Assembly: GCA_028703175.1 (NCBI GenBank)
Contig: JAQVNJ010000108.1
Location: forward strand, 1-20,782
DNA: 20,782 bases
Origin: JAAYCB01 sp012744395
GTDB taxonomy: Bacteria > Planctomycetota > Planctomycetia > Pirellulales > Thermoguttaceae
Direction of reading: 5' to 3'
The stretch's first letter is position 1. Each line of letters opens with the position of its first letter. The notes beneath the pieces were generated by a model that was given only the letters and a program-made list of their open reading frames with translations, did no database searches and had not been told where the DNA came from. Position numbers and translations under genes: made by a program. Below, in pieces: positions 1-6,956 of the stretch.

Positions 1-1
1 C

Positions 2-91
2 CGCAAGCGCCGCCCCACCAGGCAGTTCCATGTCCGCGGTAACATGATCGAGGCGTTCGGCGCCGCAGCCGCGCGCACCTGGGAACTGTAG
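2..91 (+). CDS. C-terminal end of an unidentified protein (5' end outside window)
   Basis: The frame beginning at base 2 is open from the window edge to a TAG at 89-91 and encodes about 29 residues, ending in GAAAARTWEL. Third positions are mostly G or C, as in the real genes nearby, and the other plus frame I checked (starting at base 1) stops at 40-42. It converges on the ferredoxin gene that ends at 148. Too little is visible to name a family. It could be a chance open stretch, but the codon pattern and the convergent layout make a real gene end more likely. Confidence 0.45.
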   Translation, partial: RKRRPTRQFHVRGNMIEAFGAAAARTWEL

Positions 92-94
92 CCG

Positions 95-124
95 GAAAGC
101 TGAAAGCTGAAAACTGAAAACTGA
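95..124. repeat. heptamer tandem repeat (GAAAGCT/GAAAACT)
   Basis: Two copies of GAAAGCT (95-108) are followed by two of GAAAACT (109-122) and the first two bases of a fifth unit. The array lies in the 56-bp gap between two convergent gene ends. The unit differs by one base from the GAAAGCG unit found four times at 19393-19420, so both probably belong to one heptamer family. Confidence 0.75.
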
Positions 125-147
125 TCGCTAACCGCCGCCCGCCGCGG

Positions 148-1782
148 TTACCATGCGTAATCGCCGCCGCCGCCGGGCAGAATCGGCTGGTTGTCCGGGT
201 CGCGGCTTTCGTTGGCGCTCATCACGCGGATGCCCGGCCGGTCGTTCAGCGGGCAGACATTTTCGCAGACGCCGCAGCCGATGCACTTGTCGGGATCGAC
301 GTGCGGCAGGGCGATGACGGTCACCTGGCCGTCGCGGCCCTTGACCTCCGTGTCGATCGCGTAGATCGCCTTATCGGGGATCGGGCACTGCTCCTCGCAG
401 ATGATGCAGGGCCGCCCGTACGCGTAGGGGATGCAGCGGGTGGTGTCGAACGCCGCCAGGCCGATCTTCGTCTGCTGCTTCTCCTCGACGGAGAGCGGGC
501 GGATAGCCTCCGTCGGGCAGACCTGGCCGCAGAGGTTGCAGGTGTGATCGCAGGGGCCGATCAGCGGCACCAGCCGCGGCGTCCATATTCCCTCCAGGCC
601 GGCCTCGATGAGCGTCGGCTGCAAGCCGCCGGTGCGGCAGACCTTCATGCACAGCCCGCAGCCGGTGCACCGCTGGAGGAACTCGCGCTCGGGGCGCGCG
701 CCGGGCGGCCGGATCAGGGCGGGGTTGTACTTCTTGCCCCGCGCCTGCGGCGTGGCGCGGAAAAAGGCCAGCGTCGCCAGGCCGCCCGCGGCTGCGGCGA
801 TCGCCCCCCGGCGCGAAATGCCCACGCGGGCCAGCGCCGGCTCCCTGCGCCAGGGCAATCGCAGCGTCCACCCCAGGCTCTCCTTGGGGCAGGCCGGCGT
901 GCAATTCAGGCAGCCGAGGCACTCGGCCGGCTTCCACTGGCCGCCGAACGTCTCCGCCGCGGCCCCGTGGCACGGCGCGGCGCAGAGGCCGCACTCGTTG
1001 CACGCTTCCTTGCGCCCGGTGCGGCGGAGCAGCGGCCGCCAGGAGAAAACGCCCAGAAGCGCGCCCAGCGGGCAGAGATAGCGGCACCAGAACCGCGGCC
1101 GGTAGCGGTTCAGCGCCAGCGTGACCACGAACAGGCCCAGGATCAGCCCCGTGCCCAGAAACGCCTGACCCTGGACATAGAACACGTGGTCGCGGAGCCA
1201 CGTGTAGACCGGCTCGGTCGCCTGGTGCGCGCGATACTCGCCCACGCCCACGTCGGCGTCGTAGACCTTCTTGGCCCCTTCTTCAATCGCCCACTGGACG
1301 CCGGGCACGAGCGCCGTGGTCGTCGTCCGGTAGAGCAGCACGAGCGGATCGAACACGGCCACCCAGTGCCCGCCGAAGACGGCCATCGCCAAAAAGCCCG
1401 CCAGCAGATAGTACTTCGTCCGCTGCCAGGGAGACCACCGGTCGCGGGCGGCGTCCGGCTTGCGCCGCCGACCAATCCCGCCGGCGATCGCGTGCAGGGT
1501 CCCCAGCGGGCAGACCCAGCCGCAGAACACCCGCCCCAGCAGGATCGTCACGGCGAGCGTGGCCAGCGCCCAGAGCGCGGCCAGGGGCACGGCGTGCGCG
1601 GCCAGCCAAGTGGCCAGGAGGATCAGCGGGTCGATCAGGAAGAACGCTTTCAGCCACGGGCTGGGGCTGCCTTCGGCCGGCGGCCGCGCGGCCAGCAGCA
1701 ACCCCAGGAACAGGAGCAGGAAGGCCAACTGCACCGTCCGCCGTGTCCACACCCGCAGCCAGCCGCGGCGGGCCTTGCTCAT
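148..1782 (-). CDS. membrane polyferredoxin, NapH-NapG-like fusion (4Fe-4S binding protein)
   Basis: This 544-residue protein probably moves electrons at the cytoplasmic membrane. Residues 1-250 look like NapH/NosR/RdxA: hydrophobic segments near 17-31, 46-82, 122-150 and 203-224, and the paired CxxxCP motifs CGWVCP (87-92) and CRYLCP (233-238). Two ferredoxin motifs follow at Cys261-271 and Cys288-298. At 323-341 there is a Tat-like stretch (SRRG then a hydrophobic run), followed by a NapG/MauM-like part with clusters at Cys372-382, Cys411-422, Cys450-466 and Cys500-510. About six [4Fe-4S] clusters are therefore expected. The start is backed by AAGGAG upstream and by the ATGA overlap with the stop of the DUF362 gene, so the two are surely co-transcribed. 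The electron donor and acceptor cannot be told from sequence, and no nitrate reductase gene is nearby. Confidence 0.88.
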   Translation of the reverse strand: MSKARRGWLRVWTRRTVQLAFLLLFLGLLLAARPPAEGSPSPWLKAFFLIDPLILLATWLAAHAVPLAALWALATLAVTILLGRVFCGWVCPLGTLHAIAGGIGRRRKPDAARDRWSPWQRTKYYLLAGFLAMAVFGGHWVAVFDPLVLLYRTTTTALVPGVQWAIEEGAKKVYDADVGVGEYRAHQATEPVYTWLRDHVFYVQGQAFLGTGLILGLFVVTLALNRYRPRFWCRYLCPLGALLGVFSWRPLLRRTGRKEACNECGLCAAPCHGAAAETFGGQWKPAECLGCLNCTPACPKESLGWTLRLPWRREPALARVGISRRGAIAAAAGGLATLAFFRATPQARGKKYNPALIRPPGARPEREFLQRCTGCGLCMKVCRTGGLQPTLIEAGLEGIWTPRLVPLIGPCDHTCNLCGQVCPTEAIRPLSVEEKQQTKIGLAAFDTTRCIPYAYGRPCIICEEQCPIPDKAIYAIDTEVKGRDGQVTVIALPHVDPDKCIGCGVCENVCPLNDRPGIRVMSANESRDPDNQPILPGGGGDYAW

Positions 1783-2723
1783 GAGACGGCAATCTCCTTC
1801 AGCGCCAGCGAGCGGTAGTCGGACCTGCCCAGCCCGGCCGCCTCACCCAGGCCGATCGAGGGAACGTCCGCCACCTTCAGCCCCAGCACCTCGGCGCCCC
1901 AGGCGTCGAGGGCCACGATGTCCGTCCCGGCGGCCAGCGCGAGCGGCATGGCGACGTCTTTCAAATCCCCCCCCTTCGGCCCGTGGTCCGTGAGAATCCG
2001 CACCGCGTCGAGGACGCAAATCTGCGGCTTCATGAACCGCGTGATGTCGACCAGGCACTCGGGGATCGCCTGGTGGAACAGGTTCCGCTTCTCGATCACC
2101 CCCATGTAGTTCTTCATGCAGAGCGTCGCCGTGGCCAACCGGTGATGCTTGACCACCGGAACGTTGAGCACCAGGTCGCACTCCAGGATCGCCGGGTGGA
2201 TCGGAATCGACTTGATCCGATCGCCGCCGATCGCCGTCTCGCGGAACCGGGTGCGGTCGAGGAACAGGACCTCCGCGCCGGCCTTCTTGGCCGCCTCGGC
2301 GATGCCGCTGGCGGCGTAGGTCCGCTGGGCGATGTCGCAGGGGTTATCTCCCACCTTGACCGTCTTCGCGCCCGCCTCGAAGCAGAGGCGGATCAGCGTC
2401 GCCACCACGTCGGGGTTGGTGTCGGCAGCCGTTTCGGGGGTCCGGTCCCAGCCGATGTTCGGCTTCAACCAGACCACCGACCCCTTGCCGATGAACCGCT
2501 CAAGGCCGCCCAGGCCGGCGACCGCCTGTTCGGTCAGCTTGACCGCCGCCCGGCTGATCTGGTCGGCCGTCAGGTCCTTCGGGCCGGTCCACCTGGCGAT
2601 TGTCATCTCCGGCGCATTGTCGGCCGCCCAGGCCTGCCGCGCAAGCGGCGATTGCGCGGCCAGGGCCAGCGTGCCGGCCGCGGCCGTCTGGGCCAGAAAT
2701 TCACGTCGCGTCTGCTTTTCCAT
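1779..2723 (-). CDS. DUF362 domain protein with Tat signal
   Basis: The start chosen is the ATG at 2723, giving 314 residues. It has GGAG about 8 nt upstream and places a twin-arginine signal (TRREFLAQ, residues 5-12, then an Ala-rich hydrophobic run ending near AWA) at the N-terminus. A longer reading from 2813 would bury that signal. The mature part has DUF362 hallmarks: VWLKPNIGWD, VVKHHRLATATLCMKNYMG and LDAVRILTDHGPKGG. DUF362 proteins are often linked to ferredoxins, and their biochemical role is poorly defined. Here the gene overlaps the polyferredoxin gene by 4 nt, so the pair probably forms an exported redox unit with this protein on the outer side of the membrane. Confidence 0.87.
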   Translation of the reverse strand: MEKQTRREFLAQTAAAGTLALAAQSPLARQAWAADNAPEMTIARWTGPKDLTADQISRAAVKLTEQAVAGLGGLERFIGKGSVVWLKPNIGWDRTPETAADTNPDVVATLIRLCFEAGAKTVKVGDNPCDIAQRTYAASGIAEAAKKAGAEVLFLDRTRFRETAIGGDRIKSIPIHPAILECDLVLNVPVVKHHRLATATLCMKNYMGVIEKRNLFHQAIPECLVDITRFMKPQICVLDAVRILTDHGPKGGDLKDVAMPLALAAGTDIVALDAWGAEVLGLKVADVPSIGLGEAAGLGRSDYRSLALKEIAVS

Positions 2724-3799
2724 GATCTTTTCTCCATATTGTGGGAACTGGCCCTTATGATAACCGGCGGAAAAACGCGGAGCAAGCGGCGAAAAACGCG
2801 CCAGGGGTGTCATGTGTCAGGGGGCAGGAGTGGGCGACAGGAGCCGGGACTCAGGGGACAGACCGTAGCCATCGGGACGCTGCTCAGCCACCGCTTGCCA
2901 GACTCTCGGTCGGGAAACCGAAGAGACTCTCAATCCTTCTCCTCCGACCTTCCCGTGCGTCCGGGGCCGCCAGCCCGAAGCTCATCAGCCTTGCCGTCCC
3001 CTTGCCCCAGGGTACGCCGCAACTCGCCGAAGATGCCCGCGGCAAGGCGAGAGGCGCGCCGCGGATTCAGCACGGATCGAACACGGAAAACAATCGCGAT
3101 CCAAACGGGGATTCCAGTCCGCCATTCCGCCTTCTTTGCGTGTTCGTTCCGCGCTGAATCCGTGGCGCGATTATCTCGCTGCCTGGAGCGTGCTTGTGGG
3201 ATGGACTGCGTACGTGCGTTGTGCGCACTATCTTGATGGAACTCTCGATGGTCTGCGAAAGACTCATCGCACCCTTCAAAAGCGTTATTGCCAAGCGTTC
3301 CGCTGCAACAGACAATTCCCGGTAGTCCGTGAGCGAGCGGGCGACTTGGCGCAAAGAGGAGGCTCCTCCCGGTCAGCCGATATTGGCGGCCGAGTCGTGG
3401 CGATCGCGCATTCCGCAAAAACGATCGGACTTCTTGAAAATGAGCTAATTGTAAGAATGCCGTCGAGGAGCGGGCGGAACGGAACAAGCGTCATCAGACT
3501 GAGTTGCCCCTCGGAGACAAAAGGCGCTCGCCAGCCAGGATGGGCAAAGATCCCGGCAAGCGTCAACTACGAACAGACAAGCTACGGCTACGAGACCTTC
3601 GCCACGGGCAGGATCGGCCGTCAGAACCGCATCCTTGCGTCCGACGGCGCGATCCCCCGGCTAGTGCTCGACGCCCCGGGGAAGCACCCTGGAGACCTGA
3701 ATTGGCACGAACGACGAGAACGCCAGCGATACAGAGCCATACACCCATATCTGCCACGACTTCTTGAACAACTGATGGATTCTCGGAGCACTGTTCTGT
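2724..3799. other. 1.1-kb stretch without a confident gene
   Basis: No reading frame here has a convincing start, domain or family resemblance along its length. The base composition is visibly less GC-rich than in the flanking genes. It contains a long imperfect palindrome (3055-3169), a direct repeat of GAAAAACGCG (2770-2779 and 2791-2800), and a plus-strand segment around 3541-3660 whose codon third positions are strongly G/C in one frame only, suggesting a decayed or very short gene. A minus-strand frame at about 3170-3354 encodes a plausible helical stretch but starts at TTG without a ribosome site and runs into the palindrome. The region should also hold the promoter of the DUF362 operon, but I see no clear -35/-10 pair. 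Confidence 0.6.
3055..3169. repeat. long imperfect inverted repeat, MITE-like or REP-like
   Basis: The 31-bp arms at 3055-3085 and 3139-3169 match as reverse complements at 28 of 31 positions, with core CGGATTCAGC. They are separated by a 53-bp centre that shows further weak pairing next to the arms (GAACACGGAAAA against GAACACGCAAAG). The element has no coding capacity, and short open frames that run through it are artefacts. Its size and form fit a small non-autonomous palindromic element. Whether it is multicopy cannot be seen from one window. Confidence 0.75.
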
Positions 3800-4204
3800 A
3801 TGGTAATTCGCCCAGAAGACATCATTGCCAGCATCTGCGTGATCGGTCTGATTTCCTGGTTGTGGGCTTTCGAGTATCGAGAGAAGTCGTCGATGGCGAA
3901 GTTTCTCATCCAGGCAGGAGCGTCCCATGTCTTCTCGGCGATCTTGGTGGCGGCTACATTGCTCGTCGTAGTTCCTCTTCTCGTCGGGGTTGCGTGGGCA
4001 GATGTCGCAATACCGCCGGAACGACAGAAGATCGGGCCTGTGTTGTTTGGGTTGCTTCTCGCCCCGTTGATCGCAATGCTATCTGGTTTTCGTTCGAGAA
4101 GAAAGGCAGCCAGAGCAGGTGATCTGCTGACTTCTCCAGCAGCGTTGACAAAGGAACAGAACGAGCCGTCGGTGCGGGAGGCGGATCAGAACGAGTCCAT
4201 GTAG
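3800..4204 (+). CDS. small multi-pass membrane protein of unknown function
   Basis: This frame encodes 134 residues with three likely membrane segments, at about 9-23, 42-65 and 83-97, followed by a basic patch (RSRRKAAR) and a polar C-terminal tail. The hydrophobic pattern is regular enough to believe the protein is real. GGAG lies about 11 nt before the ATG. Codon use is less biased to G/C at third positions than in the neighbouring genes, which fits acquired DNA. The last 19 nt overlap the convergent gene ending at 4186. The size and topology recall phage holins and small accessory membrane proteins, but there is no recognisable motif, so no function is proposed. Confidence 0.5.
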   Translation: MVIRPEDIIASICVIGLISWLWAFEYREKSSMAKFLIQAGASHVFSAILVAATLLVVVPLLVGVAWADVAIPPERQKIGPVLFGLLLAPLIAMLSGFRSRRKAARAGDLLTSPAALTKEQNEPSVREADQNESM

Positions 4205-4755
4205 AACTGGATCAGCAGCCAGACCCCCAGCGGCGTCCAGAGCACGGCCAGCAGGAACCCGTAGCGCTCCGTCCAGGCGGTCGACCTGGCAAAGAGCTTC
4301 CGCCCCAAATGGCCCGTGATCGCCGCCGCCAAAAAGTACCACAGGGAGACCAGCGGCATCACGTAGAACAGGCAGACGATGACCGCGCCCGGCTTCCCGG
4401 CGAAGCGATGCATCGCCACCGGCGGGAGCATCAACAGCGCCCCCAAGCCGATCGTCAGCGCATAGAGGCCTCCGGGGCCGATCGCGGGGCCCTTGGCAAG
4501 CCGCTGGCCAAGCACGAAGAGCGGGGCGGGCAGGGCAAGCCCAAGCATCGCGGCACTGAACAGCCCCAACGTGGCGTCGAGATTCAGCCGGATCAGCCGG
4601 CCCTCTTGCCGCTCGGGAGTAAACAACCCAAGGCCGATCGCCAACCCCGCCGTCAGCAGCAGGAGCCGCCGGATTGTCAGCGAATCACGGGCGAGCGGGC
4701 CCTCGCGGGGCGGCCCGTCGCGGTCCGTCTCGGGCGTCTCCGGCTCTGCCGCCAT
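4186..4755 (-). CDS. multi-pass membrane protein, unknown function
   Basis: This 189-residue protein has a polar N-terminal leader (residues 1-27) and about five hydrophobic segments, near 30-45, 61-82, 94-111, 123-146 and 165-185. It starts 3 nt after the stop of the phosphodiesterase gene, with a GAGGTGG ribosome site inside that gene's end, so it is the last member of that operon. I recognise no family. It is too short for, and lacks the Asp-rich motifs of, a UbiA prenyltransferase, which is the membrane partner expected if this were a full ebo cluster. Confidence 0.75.
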   Translation of the reverse strand: MAAEPETPETDRDGPPREGPLARDSLTIRRLLLLTAGLAIGLGLFTPERQEGRLIRLNLDATLGLFSAAMLGLALPAPLFVLGQRLAKGPAIGPGGLYALTIGLGALLMLPPVAMHRFAGKPGAVIVCLFYVMPLVSLWYFLAAAITGHLGRKLFARSTAWTERYGFLLAVLWTPLGVWLLIQFYMDSF

Positions 4756-4758
4756 GGG

Positions 4759-6099
4759 TTATTCCACCTCGATACCAAACTGCCGCGCCACGACCCGGAA
4801 CACGTCCACGTCGCGCATCCCGGTCGGATCCGGCAGCAATCCGGGTTCGGAGGAAAGCATCACGGTCCGCTGCGAGCGGTCGCGGGCCGGCGCCCCGTGC
4901 GAGCCCTTCACGAGCGCCGCGTCGAGGGGAATGCTCCGGGTCGCCGGATCGAACTGCAATTCCACCGGGTCGTAACCCGGCTTGCGATGGATGTCGATCG
5001 TGCGGGCGAGCGGCGGGGCGCGCTCCTCGTCAACCCACCAGTAGTATGCCTGCCAACTCGAAGGGGCCGAAATCAGCACGAGCTCGCCGCTGCGGGCGTG
5101 GTCCAGTTCGTATCTCGGCAAATCCTCGCCGGCGAGGACCTCGGCGATCCCCGGCTGGCGGCGAAACAGCTCGGCGATCTTGCGGATCGCCGCCGCGTCG
5201 CGGTTCTGGACGAAGACGTGCGAGAACTGGTGGTCGACCATCGCCCAGGCAAGGCTGTTTTCGAAATCGATCTGCTCGCCCTCGCCGCCGTCGCGGACGG
5301 TCAGCAGGCCGGCCTCGCGGAGGACGCGGTTGGGATAGGACACGTGGTCGACCGGCGTGATCGCATATTCTCCGGCCACGAGCCAGAGCGGGCTGGCGCC
5401 GTAGGCCTCGGCCAGCCGTCCGAACAGCGCGCCGAGCAGTTCGTCGAACTCCGCCACGGCCTGCTGGGCGGCGGCCGAGTCGGGACCGCTCCGCTGGGCG
5501 GCATAGTCGAGGTGCGGGAGGTACACCTGGAACAGGTTGGGACGCCAGCGCCGCGCGGCATGGACGGCCGAATCGGCGATCCAGCGGCTCGACGCCAGGC
5601 CGGCCGCGGGGCCCCAGAAATGATCCAGGGGGAAATGGCCCAATTCGTCGCGGAGCGTGCCGTAGAGGCTGTCCGGTCGGGTGTAGCACCAGAGCGACTC
5701 GCTGCCGTCGGGGTTGTGGATCGGCGCCGGCGTGCAGACGTAGTCCGCCCGGCAGTCCTTGCTGTGGAGCAGGAACCAGACGGCCGTTTTCAAGCCCTGG
5801 CGGGCGAGGAGTTCCCAAAGCTGCGGGCGCTGGATGCAGCCGTTGGGCGAGGTCCACATCTCGGCAACGCGACGCTCGCGCCAATAAAAGCCGTTGGCCA
5901 CGATGCCGTGGCCGGAGGCGGCCGCGCCGGTCGCCATCGCCGCCTGGACCGGGCAGGTGACGCAGGGGAAGCTCGGCGTCAGGTCGGCGAGCTCGCCGCC
6001 GGCCATGATCGAGCGGAGGTTGCTCATCGCGGCGACGTCCCGCTCGCGCAAGCCGGGAACGGAGAGGAACACAACAGAGTCACGCATCGTGGTGGCCAT
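4759..6099 (-). CDS. nucleotide pyrophosphatase/alkaline phosphatase-superfamily phosphodiesterase, EboF-like
   Basis: The 446-residue protein has the layout of type I phosphodiesterases. The nucleophile region PSFPCVTCPVQAAMATG (42-58) makes Thr48 the likely catalytic residue. YLPHLDYAAQRSGPDS supplies a metal-site Asp, VDHQFSHVFV a further His-rich site, and VKGSHGAPARD matches the GxHG signature near the C-terminus. The usual N-terminal metal-binding DG is replaced by SVPGL (residues 13-17). No signal peptide is visible, so it is probably cytoplasmic. Its start overlaps the TIM-barrel gene by 20 nt. An internal ATG at 6087 (MRDSVVF) is an alternative start: GGAGG lies only 1 nt before the first ATG and 13 nt before the second. 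The pair resembles the EboE-EboF module, for which a role in metabolite export or trafficking has been suggested. The substrate is unknown. Confidence 0.83.
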   Translation of the reverse strand: MATTMRDSVVFLSVPGLRERDVAAMSNLRSIMAGGELADLTPSFPCVTCPVQAAMATGAAASGHGIVANGFYWRERRVAEMWTSPNGCIQRPQLWELLARQGLKTAVWFLLHSKDCRADYVCTPAPIHNPDGSESLWCYTRPDSLYGTLRDELGHFPLDHFWGPAAGLASSRWIADSAVHAARRWRPNLFQVYLPHLDYAAQRSGPDSAAAQQAVAEFDELLGALFGRLAEAYGASPLWLVAGEYAITPVDHVSYPNRVLREAGLLTVRDGGEGEQIDFENSLAWAMVDHQFSHVFVQNRDAAAIRKIAELFRRQPGIAEVLAGEDLPRYELDHARSGELVLISAPSSWQAYYWWVDEERAPPLARTIDIHRKPGYDPVELQFDPATRSIPLDAALVKGSHGAPARDRSQRTVMLSSEPGLLPDPTGMRDVDVFRVVARQFGIEVE

Positions 6100-6931
6100 G
6101 CCTCCGAATCAGGGGATCGAGGAAGTCGAACGCCGCCCGTGCCGCGTCGGGGGCGATGTGGCTGTGGCGGCTGAGCTCCACGTAGAGCCCGTCGGAATAG
6201 CCGATTTCGGCCAACGCGTCGACCAGCGGCGCAAATTCGATCTGGCCCCCGCCGAACAGCAGGTGCTCGTGCCGCCCAGCGACCGAATCGTCGAGGTGGA
6301 CGTTGACCAGCCGGGATTTCCAGCGGCGGACCTGCTCGCCGATCGGCGTCTCGCCCTGGCAATGCAGATGGCCCACGTCGAGCGTCAGCAGCAGCGACTC
6401 GCAAGGGAACCGCGCGACGAGTTCGGCAAACCGCCGCTGCGAGTCGATGAACATTCCGGGCTCCGGCTCCAGCGCGATCGCCACCCCTTGCCGTGCCGCG
6501 TCGTTGAGCACTTCTTCGAGCCCTTCGATCAGCCGGGCGAAGAGGTCCGCGTCGGCGGCCTCTTCGCGGACCGCGCCCGACCAGATCGACACGCAGCGGC
6601 TCTCCAACCGCTGGGCACAGCGGATGGCGTGGCGGTAGAACTCGATCCGGCGGCGGCGGTCTTCAATGCGTGGAGAAACCAGCGTCGGCTCGTGCTTCCT
6701 CCGCGGATCGAGCAGGAATCGCGCGCCCGTCTCGATCACCGATCGCAGCCCGGCCGCCCGCAGCGTGCGGCGGAGTTGCTCGAGCTGATCCGCCGTGGCG
6801 GCCGCGCGCGGCGAGAGCACCCCGTGGTCGATCGTCAGGGCGATCCCGCGATACCCAAGGTCGGCAACAAGCTGCACGGCGTCGAACAACTCGTGGTGCG
6901 CCAGGCCATTGGTGTTGTAGCCGAGAAACAT
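6080..6931 (-). CDS. sugar phosphate isomerase/epimerase-like TIM-barrel protein, EboE-like
   Basis: The 283 residues fit the xylose isomerase-like TIM-barrel superfamily. The strand-end motifs that normally bind divalent metal are present in order: EPEPG (155-159), LDVGHLH (184-190), NVHLDD (210-215) and VELSRHSH (251-258). There is no signal peptide, so it should be cytoplasmic. It is translationally coupled to the phosphodiesterase by a 20-nt overlap and starts 25 nt after the hydrolase gene, with only a weak purine-rich site before the ATG. Family members isomerise or epimerise sugars and inositols, or act on other small polyols. The exact substrate cannot be read from sequence. The tight pairing with the phosphodiesterase suggests consecutive steps on one phosphorylated metabolite. 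Confidence 0.85.
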   Translation of the reverse strand: MFLGYNTNGLAHHELFDAVQLVADLGYRGIALTIDHGVLSPRAAATADQLEQLRRTLRAAGLRSVIETGARFLLDPRRKHEPTLVSPRIEDRRRRIEFYRHAIRCAQRLESRCVSIWSGAVREEAADADLFARLIEGLEEVLNDAARQGVAIALEPEPGMFIDSQRRFAELVARFPCESLLLTLDVGHLHCQGETPIGEQVRRWKSRLVNVHLDDSVAGRHEHLLFGGGQIEFAPLVDALAEIGYSDGLYVELSRHSHIAPDAARAAFDFLDPLIRRHGHHDA

Positions 6932-6956
6932 CTTCGCGCGCGACCCCGCTTCTGTC

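Noticed and set aside
95..124. Heptamer array as a CRISPR or attachment site
   Set aside because: The units are 7 bp with no spacers, and there is no integrase or cas gene in the window.
301..1818. Long plus-strand frame of about 505 codons opposite the polyferredoxin gene
   Set aside because: Its translation is Arg/Gly/Ala/Gln-rich low-complexity sequence without domains, while the minus-strand frame has ordered ferredoxin motifs. It is an antisense shadow of a GC-rich gene.
2901..2930. CTCTCGGT...ACCGAAGAG hairpin
   Set aside because: The stem has a bulge, lacks a T-run and is not next to a gene end, so it is not called a terminator.
3067..3354. Minus-strand frame with a plausible helical stretch
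   Set aside because: It starts at TTG with no ribosome site, and its last third is the palindromic repeat. I could not support it as a gene.
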